NCBI GenBank assembly: GCA_900544845.1 | Contig: UQWV01000009.1 | Coordinates: 1-46,729 of the forward strand | Direction of reading: 5' to 3' | DNA from: an uncultured Collinsella sp. | GTDB taxonomy: Bacteria > Actinomycetota > Coriobacteriia > Coriobacteriales > Coriobacteriaceae | DNA: 46,729 nt | Part shown: piece after piece, positions 1-7,390 of the stretch | Numbering within the stretch: the first letter of the stretch is position 1 | Layout: every line of letters starts with the position of its first letter | The notes under the pieces: model-generated | What the model was told of the DNA's origin: nothing | Seen by the model: only the letters and a program-made list of their open reading frames with translations | Databases searched by the model: none | Program-made: the position numbers and the translations under genes

Positions 1-78
1 GATGACTACTTGCTTGCCGGTCATGTCGACGGAAGCCTTGTTGCTGTACCAGACCGTGCTTTTCTGGCATACGGAATG

Positions 79-396
79 CTACGCAACAGAAATTGAGCAG
101 TCAGCGCTCGGTGCCATAACTAAGCCGATAGACCAAGTTGGAGCTTTTATCACGGCCGTCGTTTTGTTCGGGAATGTGATTCCAAGGCTCTGGCCTGCAA
201 GAATCTTACTCGTCGAGTCCATACAATTCAGGAAGATAGCGCTCGGAGCGCCATTGTTGTCGATAAGCAGGAACGCTGCCGAATGGTTGGCGGATTTAAA
301 CGACAGCGTCACGCTGCTTTTGTCGCCCGTATTAAACGTTTTCAACGGGGATACGGAATCACCATTCCATAGCAGCTGAATACGTGTCGCTAGCAC
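79..396 (-). CDS. Hypothetical phage-associated protein, possibly partial
   Basis: This 105-codon reading frame uses a GTG start and overlaps the 3' end of the integrase gene by 38 bases, which would allow translational coupling. The predicted protein is rich in Ser, Thr, Asn and short hydrophobic stretches, giving a beta-rich look like a small phage structural or accessory protein. I recognise no family. The opposite strand is also open over this stretch (2-379), but its product has no recognisable features. The window edge is near, so the gene's context is cut off. Because the start codon is weak and there is no clear ribosome site outside the integrase coding sequence, the call is tentative. 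Confidence 0.35.
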   Translation of the reverse strand: MLATRIQLLWNGDSVSPLKTFNTGDKSSVTLSFKSANHSAAFLLIDNNGAPSAIFLNCMDSTSKILAGQSLGITFPNKTTAVIKAPTWSIGLVMAPSADCSISVA

Positions 397-1225
397 GTGC
401 CACCACAGTACGGAATGACTGTAGATAGTGGCTCATTGCGGTATTGACCGTGCTGTGCCCAAGCGCCACGGCAATGTCCTCGATGGCGGCTCCATGCTCA
501 AGCGATATGGTCGCCCAGCTGTGGCGCAGGCAGGTCATCGGCACATGCGGCAGGTCGAACCGCTTGCAGAACGCGCGGAACTTGCGGGCGACGGCGTTGG
601 GGTCAAGCGGGCATAGTCTGCCCGATCTGCGCGTCCCACGGATGGCACGCAGGCGCTCTAGGGCGAATCGCGGCAGCTTCAGCTTGCGGTCTGACAGCTT
701 GGTCTTGCATCCAGTCTCCACGACCTCGCCGCCGACCACGTGCAGGCCGCGTTGCACATGCACCCATCCCGAGCGCCAGTCCACATCCTCTATCCGCACG
801 GCGCAGGCCTCGCAGCGGCGCAGACCCAACGCGGCACCCAAGAGCACGGCGGCCTCGAATGGCTGTCCGACTATCGCTTTGAGCGTCACGCGCTCCTGCT
901 CGGCGGTCAACGTGGGGCGGCGCACGGTCGGCTTTTGCGGTAGCTCCACGCCCTGCGTAACGTCCCAGATGCGCAGCTGGTGGCGGCGAAGAACCCAGCG
1001 GTATATCTGCCTAAAGGTCTTATAGGCCTTTTCGGCGGCCCCGGGAAGGTCGAACGAGTCGACCCAATCCTGTACCTCCTCAAAGCTGATGCTCTCGATC
1101 TCGCGCTTGCCCCACGTCGGCATCAGGTGGCAGCGGATGGCGCTGCGGTAGCCCTCCAGCGTGGTGGCGCGCAGGCGCTTGTCCTTGTCGGCCATGTACT
1201 CGGCGGTGGCATCGGAAAACAGCAT
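359..1225 (-). CDS. Tyrosine recombinase / phage integrase
   Basis: This is a 288-aa site-specific recombinase that would integrate or excise the adjacent phage element. An N-terminal SAM-like core-binding domain (about residues 1-95) precedes the catalytic domain. Box I has Arg136 in GLRRCEAC, a beta-hairpin lysine lies near 174-176, box II reads TCLRHSWAT with Arg234, a GH pair has His257, and the nucleophile is Tyr267 in MSHYL. The usual first His of the HxxR box is Thr231 here. It points away from the lysis cassette, from which it is separated by a 13-bp inverted repeat at 1248-1296. The length is somewhat short (many phage integrases have 350-400 aa), so the N-terminal arm-binding domain seems absent. 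An upstream start is not obvious. Confidence 0.88.
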   Translation of the reverse strand: MLFSDATAEYMADKDKRLRATTLEGYRSAIRCHLMPTWGKREIESISFEEVQDWVDSFDLPGAAEKAYKTFRQIYRWVLRRHQLRIWDVTQGVELPQKPTVRRPTLTAEQERVTLKAIVGQPFEAAVLLGAALGLRRCEACAVRIEDVDWRSGWVHVQRGLHVVGGEVVETGCKTKLSDRKLKLPRFALERLRAIRGTRRSGRLCPLDPNAVARKFRAFCKRFDLPHVPMTCLRHSWATISLEHGAAIEDIAVALGHSTVNTAMSHYLQSFRTVVARASDTYSAAMEW

Positions 1226-1247
1226 TTTTCATAGTCCAATCTCTCGA

Positions 1248-1296
1248 AAATCCCAGACGTTTCGCATGGTAGCCCGTCGCGTTACGTCTGGGATTT
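1248..1296. repeat. 13-bp perfect inverted repeat between integrase and lysis genes
   Basis: The arms at 1248-1260 and 1284-1296 are exact reverse complements (AAATCCCAGACGT and its complement) around a 23-nt centre. The repeat lies in the divergent intergenic space upstream of both the integrase and the plus-strand cassette. It could be an operator, a recombinase core or arm site, or a hairpin. A partly matching string, CTCGAAxATCCCA, occurs at 1243-1255 and again at 3297-3309 just past the lysis terminator. Confidence 0.55.
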
Positions 1297-1339
1297 ATTA
1301 CGCATGGGGCGACCGTAATCGACATGGGAAGGAGGACGG

Positions 1340-1753
1340 ATGGAGGTACTCAAGCTCTTCGCGCCATACGGGCCGGGGTGGCTCGGCGGAGTGCTGCTTG
1401 CGCTGATCGCGTTCTATTTCGGTAAGCAGTTCCTCGAGGAGTACAAGCGGCAGAACGAGCGCAAGGCCGGCATCGACATGAAGCGCGAGGAGCGGAAGCA
1501 GGCCGAGGTCGACGAGCGCGCCCAGCGCGACCGCGAGCGCTCGCAGATGGAGGGCCGCATCGCTGCCCAAATGGAGCGAAGCAACTCGCTCATGGAGGCG
1601 ATGAAGACGCTCATGGAGTCGGTCGTGGCGTCCAACGAGGTCCTGCACGCCGACTTGGCGCACAGCCAGGCGCGCAGCCAGGGAATGGCGGAGAAGGTCG
1701 ACCACATCTGCGACCGAGTCGACCTGATCTACAACAAGGAATCCGACAGATAG
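1340..1753 (+). CDS. Phage membrane-anchored coiled-coil protein
   Basis: This 137-aa protein has one N-terminal membrane segment (about residues 10-30, LGGVLLALIAFYFG). A long, highly charged Glu/Arg/Lys/Gln-rich helical region follows (about 32-110) and looks like a coiled coil. The ATG at 1340 is preceded by a strong AAGGAGG site. Its stop is 11 bases before the holin start, so it is the first gene of the lysis cassette. The single anchor plus coiled coil resembles small phage proteins beside holins, including spanin-like or XhlA-like haemolysin-type proteins, but I cannot assign a family by sequence. The function in lysis is inferred from position. Confidence 0.65.
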   Translation: MEVLKLFAPYGPGWLGGVLLALIAFYFGKQFLEEYKRQNERKAGIDMKREERKQAEVDERAQRDRERSQMEGRIAAQMERSNSLMEAMKTLMESVVASNEVLHADLAHSQARSQGMAEKVDHICDRVDLIYNKESDR

Positions 1754-1764
1754 GAGCAAATCGA

Positions 1765-2070
1765 ATGAATGAAATCCAGGCGGGCCTCACGGTGTGCACG
1801 GTGCTGGTCGTGCCGTACATCGTGCAGGCAATCAAATCAAAGGCAATGACCGGCAACGTGGCACGCTGGATTGCCATCGCCGTCTCGGCAGGGTGCGGTG
1901 CTCTCACGGCCATGGCAGGAGGCGTGCCCACCGACCCCTCGGCGTGGGTGACGTCCATCTTCGCGTTTGTCGGCGGCGTGCAGGTGGCCTATGCCGCCTT
2001 CAAATCCGTCGGTATCACGGACAAATGGCTCGACGCGCTGCTCGCGCTCGGCGACATCAAGGAGGACTAA
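1765..2070 (+). CDS. Phage holin
   Basis: This 101-aa hydrophobic protein has two to three predicted membrane segments (about residues 7-24, 33-52 and 60-80) and a short charged tail ending in DIKED. It sits between the coiled-coil membrane protein and the amidase gene, which is the usual holin position. Holins open the cytoplasmic membrane at a set time so the endolysin can reach peptidoglycan. The start has a GGAG site overlapping the previous stop codon. The stop codon lies two bases before the endolysin ATG, which has its own GGAGGA inside this gene, indicating tight coupling. The family is inferred from size, topology and position. Confidence 0.75.
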   Translation: MNEIQAGLTVCTVLVVPYIVQAIKSKAMTGNVARWIAIAVSAGCGALTAMAGGVPTDPSAWVTSIFAFVGGVQVAYAAFKSVGITDKWLDALLALGDIKED

Positions 2071-2071
2071 C

Positions 2072-3145
2072 ATGGCAGATTTCGCGAACGTCCAACCGGA
2101 CGAGTACAAGCTCCTCGGCTGCAACTTCTCGGCGGGACGACCCTTCGGCATCAAGGGCGTCACGATCCACCATATGGCGGGTGACCTCAATGCGGCCCAG
2201 TGCAACAGCATCTGGGCCGCCAACGGCTGCTCTGCTCACTACTCGGTCGACCGCAACGGCTACATCGTGCAGCACGTCAACGACACCGACCGCGCCTACG
2301 CTTGCGGCGACGGCATCGGCACGGGCGGCGGCAACGACACGACCATCAGCATCGAACATGCCAACAGCGCGCGCGGCCCGTGGACGGTTCACGAGGCCGC
2401 TATCGAGAGCGGTGCGCACCTCGTGGCGGCGCTGTGCCTGTACTACGGGCTGGGCCGCCCGGCATGGATGGTGAACGTGTTCCCGCACAAGCACTGGTCG
2501 TCCACGGCCTGCCCCGGCGAGCTGGCTGGCTCGCAGCGCGACCACTACATGCAGCGCGCCGTCGAGTGGTACGACGCGATGGTCGGCGGCACGCAGCCGT
2601 CCGCGCCGACTGTGCAGCCCGCGACGACCCCCGCTGCGCCTTCGGCGTCGCAGGGCGCGCCGGGCGGTTTCCCCCGCTCCACTGGCGCCCGTGTTCCCGT
2701 ACACTACTCGCTGCACCTCAAGGGTAGCGGCTGGCTGGACGAGGTGACTGACTTCGGTGCCGGCGACGACGGCTTCGCGGGCTACCCGTGCCGACAGCAT
2801 GACCTCCTTTGCGCCCGGGTTGATCGCGGTACGCTCAAGTATCAGGTCCACACCGTCGAAGACGGCTGGCTCGACTGGGTCGCCAAGGGCGACCGCAACG
2901 ACACCGTAAACGGCTGCGCCGGTATCGCCGGTCATACCATCGACGGCGTGCGCATGTACTACGTGACGCCGAGCGGCGAGGAGTACAAGCAGGCGTGGTA
3001 CCGCTCCCAGACCACTGCGTGCGCCGGATGGCTGAACACCGTGTGCGACGACGGCTCTACCTATAGCGGCGACGACTACGCCGGTATCTACGGCGAGCCG
3101 CTCGACCGTCTGCAGGTCTGCGTCACCGACGGGGTGCCGTGGTAA
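2072..3145 (+). CDS. Endolysin, N-acetylmuramoyl-L-alanine amidase
   Basis: This 357-aa protein would cleave the bond between N-acetylmuramic acid and L-alanine during host lysis. Residues about 1-175 form an Amidase_2/PGRP-type zinc domain: TIHHMAG near residue 33 gives a zinc His, and the HWSSTACPGEL segment supplies the second His and the Cys ligand. A Pro/Thr/Ala-rich linker (about 180-205) leads to a C-terminal region with spaced GWL/GWLDW motifs, which resembles hydrophobic-W-type wall-binding repeats. The ATG at 2072 follows GGAGGA at 2061-2066 and is preferred over an in-frame start at 1967 that lies inside the holin gene. There is no signal peptide, so export depends on the holin. 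Confidence 0.85.
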   Translation: MADFANVQPDEYKLLGCNFSAGRPFGIKGVTIHHMAGDLNAAQCNSIWAANGCSAHYSVDRNGYIVQHVNDTDRAYACGDGIGTGGGNDTTISIEHANSARGPWTVHEAAIESGAHLVAALCLYYGLGRPAWMVNVFPHKHWSSTACPGELAGSQRDHYMQRAVEWYDAMVGGTQPSAPTVQPATTPAAPSASQGAPGGFPRSTGARVPVHYSLHLKGSGWLDEVTDFGAGDDGFAGYPCRQHDLLCARVDRGTLKYQVHTVEDGWLDWVAKGDRNDTVNGCAGIAGHTIDGVRMYYVTPSGEEYKQAWYRSQTTACAGWLNTVCDDGSTYSGDDYAGIYGEPLDRLQVCVTDGVPW

Positions 3146-3246
3146 TGGCTTTCGTCATGGGCGCGGCGCTCGGCGCGATTTTGGGCAGCTTCGTCACGGT
3201 TGTCGCGCTCGCCCTGATCTGGGGCGGGAGCGACCGCGGGCGATAA
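3145..3246 (+). CDS. 33-aa phage membrane peptide (DUF3789-like)
   Basis: The ATG shares a base with the endolysin stop codon (TAATG), so translation is probably coupled. The peptide begins MAFVMGAALGAILGS, has one membrane segment over about residues 3-26, and ends in the polar tail GGSDRGR. Size, single helix and a charged tail match very small phage proteins such as DUF3789 members. The family match is from memory of pattern, not a search. It is followed directly by the cassette terminator. Confidence 0.5.
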   Translation: MAFVMGAALGAILGSFVTVVALALIWGGSDRGR

Positions 3247-3250
3247 CAGC

Positions 3251-3288
3251 AAAAGGGGCCGTGGCGGTTCGTCGCCACAGCCCCTTTC
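3251..3288 (+). terminator. Terminator of the phage lysis cassette
   Basis: An interrupted GC-rich hairpin pairs AAAGGGGC and GTGGCG with CGCCAC and GCCCCTTT around a four-base loop and is followed by TTTCTC. It begins five bases after the stop of the 33-aa peptide. Confidence 0.75.
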
Positions 3289-3296
3289 TCGTATCC

Positions 3297-3363
3297 CTCG
3301 AATATCCCAAGTGGGCGTAAAACCCTAAGTACGGTCAGTGTGTTGCGGTACGTTCAGCGTGTT
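3297..3363. other. Candidate phage/chromosome junction region
   Basis: CTCGAATATCCCA at 3297-3309 nearly matches CTCGAAAATCCCA at 1243-1255. A 14-base direct repeat, with two mismatches, lies at 3331-3344 and 3350-3363 (ACGxTCAGxGTGTT). These could be integrase arm sites or an attachment remnant, since chromosomal thiD begins at 3407. No full att pair can be shown because the other prophage end is not in view. Confidence 0.25.
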
Positions 3364-3406
3364 TTGCCTGTTGGTCAGCATCAATAGCGAGCTGCGGCAA
3401 ACTGTC

Positions 3407-4237
3407 TCAGTACTGCCACATGTGGTTGACAGGGCCGGAGCCTTTGCCCATGTTCAGGCCGGCGGCCAGAGCGCCTGTCAGGTATGCCTTGCCCGCATTG
3501 ACGGCGTCGGCAAGATCCATGCCCTGGGCCAGCGCGCAGGCGATGGCGGACGAGAGCGTGCAGCCGGTGCCGTGTGTGTTGCCGGTCTCGATGCGCTTGT
3601 GGCGGAACCACGTGGTGAGTGGATCTCCAAGATGGTTGCCCTCGTCATCGAGTGGCGCGGGTTCGGCCAGTACATCGTTGGCCTCGTTGACAAGATGCCC
3701 ACCCTTAACGAGGGAAGCGCAACCAAAGCGGCGGGTGAGGAGCATGGCAGCATTTTGCTGCGTGCGCTCGGAGTCGACCTCGTAGTCGAGCAGGGCCATG
3801 GCCTCGGGAATATTGGGCGTGATAACCGTCGCTAGCGGGAACAGGCGGCGGGTGAGCGCCTCGGCGGCATCTTCGGCAATCAGCCGTGCGCCCGAGGTGG
3901 CTACCATGACGGGGTCGACTACCACGTTTGTCGCGTTCCAGGCGCTCAGGCGGTCGGCGATGACATCGATAATCTCGGCAGAGGAAACCATGCCGATCTT
4001 GACGGCGTTGGGGCGGATATCGTCAAATACGGCGTCGATCTGCGCAGCGACGATATCAGGGGAGATATTCTGCACGGCGGTGACACCGAGCGTGTTTTGT
4101 GCGGTGATGGCGGTGATGGCCGTCTCGGCATACAGGCGGTGCGCCGTGATGGTCTTGATGTCGGCCTGAATGCCGGCGCCACCGCTGGAATCGGATCCTG
4201 CGATGGATAGAACGGCAGGTACCTTACTGCGATCCAT
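3407..4237 (-). CDS. thiD: Hydroxymethylpyrimidine/phosphomethylpyrimidine kinase
   Basis: ThiD phosphorylates HMP and then HMP-P to give HMP-PP for thiamine synthesis in the cytoplasm. The 276-aa length is normal. The N-terminal GSDSSGGAGIQAD motif and the C-terminal GNTHGTGCTLSSA motif (anion hole and catalytic Cys of the ribokinase-like fold) are both present. The ATG has AAGGGAG six bases upstream. The gene lies 178 bases downstream of thiC on the same strand, so it probably belongs to the riboswitch-controlled thiC transcript. A TATAAT hexamer at 4284-4289 (minus strand) could give an additional promoter. No ThiE or ThiM is in the window. Confidence 0.95.
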   Translation of the reverse strand: MDRSKVPAVLSIAGSDSSGGAGIQADIKTITAHRLYAETAITAITAQNTLGVTAVQNISPDIVAAQIDAVFDDIRPNAVKIGMVSSAEIIDVIADRLSAWNATNVVVDPVMVATSGARLIAEDAAEALTRRLFPLATVITPNIPEAMALLDYEVDSERTQQNAAMLLTRRFGCASLVKGGHLVNEANDVLAEPAPLDDEGNHLGDPLTTWFRHKRIETGNTHGTGCTLSSAIACALAQGMDLADAVNAGKAYLTGALAAGLNMGKGSGPVNHMWQY

Positions 4238-4283
4238 GTTCGCTCCCTTGTTCGGTCGGAATCAAATGGGTCTATAAGCCAGC

Positions 4284-4322
4284 ATTATAAAGATGCCCGG
4301 GCCGACTCTATGTCGAACCCGG
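4284..4322 (-). promoter_or_regulatory. thiC-thiD intergenic hairpin and possible internal promoter
   Basis: A 7-bp perfect GC stem (GCCCGGG at 4294-4300 with CCCGGGC at 4317-4323) lies just upstream, in the minus direction, of a TATAAT at 4284-4289. No good -35 box is visible. The hairpin may moderate read-through from thiC into thiD. Confidence 0.3.
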
Positions 4323-4415
4323 GCGGGCGATGCAATCTTTACGCAAATGTAAGCAAATGTTCACACGTCAACAATTGACGAACACCATGTTACCGATTGT
4401 GGCTCCGGTGACGAG

Positions 4416-5750
4416 TTAGTCCTCCATGCCGAGATCGATCGTCGTACCCTCGAACACCTTGTTGACGGTGCGGACGGCGCACATCTTGCCACACATGGTG
4501 CAAGTGCCCTCGGTGGCGGCGGGGGATTCCTCGTAGCGCTTCTTGCCGGTGACCGGGTCGAGCGCGCACTTCCACATGGAGTCCCAGTCGAGCTTGCGGC
4601 GTGCCTGGCCCATCTTGTCGTCCATGTTGCGGGCGTGGGGTACCTTCTTGGCGATGTCGGCGGCGTGTGCGGCGATCTTGGTGGCCATGAGGCCATCGAG
4701 CACGTCCTGGGCGTTGGGCAGGCACAGGTGCTCGGCCGGCGTCACGTAGCACAGGAAGTCGGCACCGGAGCTGGCGGAGATGGCGCCGCCGATGGCAGCG
4801 GTGATGTGGTCGTAACCCACGCCGATATCGGTCACCAGCGGCCCGAGCACATAGAACGGGGCATTGTGGCACAGGCGCTTCTGCAGTTTCATGTTGGCGG
4901 CGATCTCGTCGAGCGCCATGTGACCCGGGCCCTCGACCATGACCTGGACGCCGGCGGCCCAGGCGCGCTTGCACAGCTTGCCCAGCTCGATCATCTCGGC
5001 GGTCTCGGTGGCATCGTTGGAGTCGTAGAGGCAGCCCGGGCGGCAGGAGTCGCCGAGCGAAATCGTCACGTCGTACTCGTGGCAAATCTCGAGCAGCTCG
5101 TCAAAGTACTCGTAGAAGGGGTTTTCGTTGCCGGTGACCTCCATCCAGCCAAACAGCAGCGAGCCGCCGCGACTGACGATGTTCATCAGGCGGCCGGTCT
5201 CCTTAAAGGTCTTGGTGACCGACTTGTTGATGCCGCAGTGGATGGTCATAAAGTCCACGCCGTCCTCGGCGTGCGCGCGCACGACCTCGAACAGGTCATC
5301 CTTGGTAAGCTTGACCAGCGGCTTTTCCATGTAGCCGATGGCGTCGTACATGGGGACGGTGCCCACCATGAGCGGCGTCTCGTCGATGAGCTGCTGGCGG
5401 AACTGGCGCGTCTTGCCCGAGTTGGAAAGGTCCATGATGGCGTCGGCGCCAAAGTCCTCGGCGATCTTGACCTTCTTCCATTCCTCGGCGGCATCGGCTT
5501 TATCGCCCGAGATGCCCAGGTTCACGTTGACCTTGGTGGACAGGCCCTCACCGACGCCAAAGGCGCGCATGCCCTTTTTGATGTGCACGATGTTGGCGGG
5601 AATGGCGATGCGGCCGTCGGCCACGCGCTCGCGGATGTACTCGGGGTCGCGATGCTCGCGCTCGGCGACTTCCTTCATCTGCGGCGTGATCTGCCCGGCG
5701 CGGGCGAAGTCGATTTGCGTGACGAGCTTGGGCTCGGTCTGTGTGCTCAT
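4416..5750 (-). CDS. thiC: Phosphomethylpyrimidine synthase ThiC
   Basis: ThiC is a radical-SAM enzyme that rearranges aminoimidazole ribotide into HMP-P, the first pyrimidine step of thiamine synthesis. The protein is 444 aa and of the short bacterial type without the N-terminal domain. It contains the conserved GTVPMYD, MTIHCGI and SCRPGCLYD stretches. The C-terminal cluster motif reads CTMCGKMC, a CX2CX3C spacing rather than the CX2CX4C of the E. coli enzyme. I chose the ATG at 5750, with GAAGGGAG upstream. The ATG at 5774 falls inside the riboswitch and would need the conserved RNA to be translated. Confidence 0.95.
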   Translation of the reverse strand: MSTQTEPKLVTQIDFARAGQITPQMKEVAEREHRDPEYIRERVADGRIAIPANIVHIKKGMRAFGVGEGLSTKVNVNLGISGDKADAAEEWKKVKIAEDFGADAIMDLSNSGKTRQFRQQLIDETPLMVGTVPMYDAIGYMEKPLVKLTKDDLFEVVRAHAEDGVDFMTIHCGINKSVTKTFKETGRLMNIVSRGGSLLFGWMEVTGNENPFYEYFDELLEICHEYDVTISLGDSCRPGCLYDSNDATETAEMIELGKLCKRAWAAGVQVMVEGPGHMALDEIAANMKLQKRLCHNAPFYVLGPLVTDIGVGYDHITAAIGGAISASSGADFLCYVTPAEHLCLPNAQDVLDGLMATKIAAHAADIAKKVPHARNMDDKMGQARRKLDWDSMWKCALDPVTGKKRYEESPAATEGTCTMCGKMCAVRTVNKVFEGTTIDLGMED

Positions 5751-5756
5751 TGGCAC

Positions 5757-5852
5757 GGCTCCCTTCGTTGGCATTACCCATATCAGGTTTGCGGGTCAGG
5801 GCGGGCGCGCCCAGTCTCAGCCTGCTGTCTTGTCCTGCAAGCTCCCCGTTTA
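5757..5852 (-). ncRNA. TPP riboswitch (THI element) upstream of thiC
   Basis: Read on the minus strand, the conserved blocks occur in order: ACGGGGAGC, then GGCTGAGA, then ACCTGAT and TGGGTAATGCCAACG, ending in GAAGGGAG. These are the P1/P2, pyrimidine-sensing and pyrophosphate-sensing parts of the thiamine pyrophosphate aptamer. The 3' end of the aptamer merges with the thiC ribosome site, so translation initiation is the likely control point, with ligand hiding the AAGGGAG. Confidence 0.92.
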
Positions 5853-5921
5853 TGTAATGGGCTCAAGTATAGCTCGAATGGGTACGATTGGCCTAACGAG
5901 CGTGCCTGTGGGGAGGCGAAC

Positions 5922-6437
5922 ATGGAAGACAAGCATCTATATCGAGAGACGCAATGGGATGTATCGGCCGAGGAAAGCCGTGCGCACCATGGCCTTGTCG
6001 CGATTGGTTTTGCGGTGCTTGCCGTGCTGGTGATTGCCTTTTGTATCTGGACGTTTGGTGGTCGCGGCGGCGCCACCTGGGAGTTTGAGGCCGACGATGC
6101 CCTGCCGATCATGACGGTGAAGGTCTCTGGCGGCAACACGGTGGCAGCTCCCGGCGACTATTGGTATCCGTGCGATGGATTTGTCCAGCTGCAGCTGAGC
6201 GGTGGTTCCATTCCCGGCGAAGAGATCGAGCGCGTGACCTTCGATGCGTCGCTTAAGACGCTGTCGGTCGAGCTCAAAGATCAGGGGGACGTTCCCACGA
6301 CCATGGATATCGCCCTGACGGAATGGCGCCTGGAGCCCCCGACGGGTGTAGCGGTGTCCGAGGTGGAGCATGTCAAGATTACCTATCAGGACGGCTCGAC
6401 AAACGAAGTTGCCAAAGCCGACGGCTTGGCGGAATAG
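5922..6437 (+). CDS. Membrane-anchored hypothetical protein
   Basis: This 171-aa protein has a short charged cytoplasmic N-terminus (about residues 1-24) and one membrane helix (about 25-45, LVAIGFAVLAVLVIAFCIW). An acidic, beta-rich extracytoplasmic domain follows, with a single conserved-looking YPCDGF segment and no enzyme motif that I can name. The ATG at 5922 has GGGAGG at 5911-5916. It is transcribed divergently from thiC, whose riboswitch lies directly upstream. Most of a longer in-frame opening to the left is antisense to thiC and not real. No family was recognised, so the function is unknown. Confidence 0.75.
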   Translation: MEDKHLYRETQWDVSAEESRAHHGLVAIGFAVLAVLVIAFCIWTFGGRGGATWEFEADDALPIMTVKVSGGNTVAAPGDYWYPCDGFVQLQLSGGSIPGEEIERVTFDASLKTLSVELKDQGDVPTTMDIALTEWRLEPPTGVAVSEVEHVKITYQDGSTNEVAKADGLAE

Positions 6438-6477
6438 ACGTCGTGCCTGGGCAGCACATTCAAAAGTAGCGGTGGTC

Positions 6478-7287
6478 CTACAAGGTCTGTTCGTTCAGGA
6501 AGACCAAAGTGTTCTTATTTGAAAGCTCGGGAAAGTGACGATAACCAACGTCAAACGCGGTGAGCCCGCTTGCATCCTCGAGCTTGTTTTCTGCCATCCA
6601 CCGCACCATGGAGCCGCGCGCCTTTTTGCTGGCGGTCGAGCGCTGGATGGGCTTGCCGTTGCGGATACCCTCGCCAAAAAGGCATGTGACGGCCATGGCG
6701 TCGTCCGCGAGGTGGGGCAGAACGGTTTTGGCATACTCTACGCTGGCGAGATTGACGATCGTGGTGTTTGAGCCTGCCGGGGCGATAGCCCGCGCGAGCT
6801 TGTCGCTCCAAAACGCGTAGAGGTCTTGGGCATCGTCAACGGCGAGCTTCGCGCCCATCTCCAGTCGATACGGTTCGACGGCATGGAAGGGACGAACGCA
6901 CCCGTAGAGGCCGGAGAGGATCCACAGATGGTCTTGCAGCCATGCGAGCTGCACTGAATCCATCACCTCGGGTGCCATGCTCTGGTACTGAATGCCGTGA
7001 TAGGACATGATGGCGGGGGAGAGGTGACGGGCGAGTGCGGGATTGTCGAGATCGCCGTTTTTCAGGATGGGCCCTAACTCATGCAGGGTGTTGAGGCAAG
7101 GCCCCAGCAGTTTGTCACTCACGTTCCATAGCGCCTGCAGGCTGTCGCTGCCTTCATTCCGCTCGATATCTAGCAGTGCGCGGTGGAGGCGAGCCGTCTC
7201 GCGCGCAAAGGGTGGGATGCCCAGGACTTCAAAAGCATCTTGGGCCGCGCGCATCTGCTTGGCGGGCGAAATGACGACCTGCAGCAT
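6478..7287 (-). CDS. yaaA: YaaA family peroxide-stress protein
   Basis: This 269-aa protein belongs to the YaaA/UPF0246 family. In E. coli YaaA lowers free iron and protects DNA during hydrogen peroxide stress. Diagnostic parts are the start MLQVVISPAK, the central SGLYGCVRPF segment (family pattern LSGLYG.L.P), LASVEYAK, and KKARGSMVRWM near the C-terminus. The ATG at 7287 follows AGAGGAGAG. An in-frame extension to 7506 would run through repeat copy A1 and into the M18 gene and is rejected. A palindromic repeat sits directly upstream, leaving very little room for a conventional promoter. Confidence 0.9.
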   Translation of the reverse strand: MLQVVISPAKQMRAAQDAFEVLGIPPFARETARLHRALLDIERNEGSDSLQALWNVSDKLLGPCLNTLHELGPILKNGDLDNPALARHLSPAIMSYHGIQYQSMAPEVMDSVQLAWLQDHLWILSGLYGCVRPFHAVEPYRLEMGAKLAVDDAQDLYAFWSDKLARAIAPAGSNTTIVNLASVEYAKTVLPHLADDAMAVTCLFGEGIRNGKPIQRSTASKKARGSMVRWMAENKLEDASGLTAFDVGYRHFPELSNKNTLVFLNEQTL

Positions 7288-7310
7288 GGACTCTCCTCTG
7301 CCAAAAAGGA

Positions 7311-7377
7311 AGTTGCGGTGGAATACGGTCTGTTTTGGCCGTTTATGGGCCAGTTTAGTCTGTATTTCACCGCAACT
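7311..7377. repeat. Palindromic repeat family A, copy 1
   Basis: The arms at 7311-7328 and 7360-7377 begin with AGTTGCGGTG and end with CACCGCAACT, pairing over 18 bp with a few G-T wobbles. An inner GGCC/GGGCC stem is also possible. The copy lies between yaaA and the M18 peptidase gene. Related copies are at 28311, 45406 and 46688. Confidence 0.8.
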
Positions 7378-7390
7378 GATGAAGGGTTGG

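Noticed and set aside
5751..5774. Earlier ATG for thiC at 5774
   Set aside because: This start lies in the conserved TPP aptamer. The ATG at 5750 has a suitable ribosome site.
4635..6437. Long 600-codon plus-strand opening over thiC
   Set aside because: Most of it is antisense to thiC, whose sequence and motifs are certain. Only the part from 5922 is a real protein.
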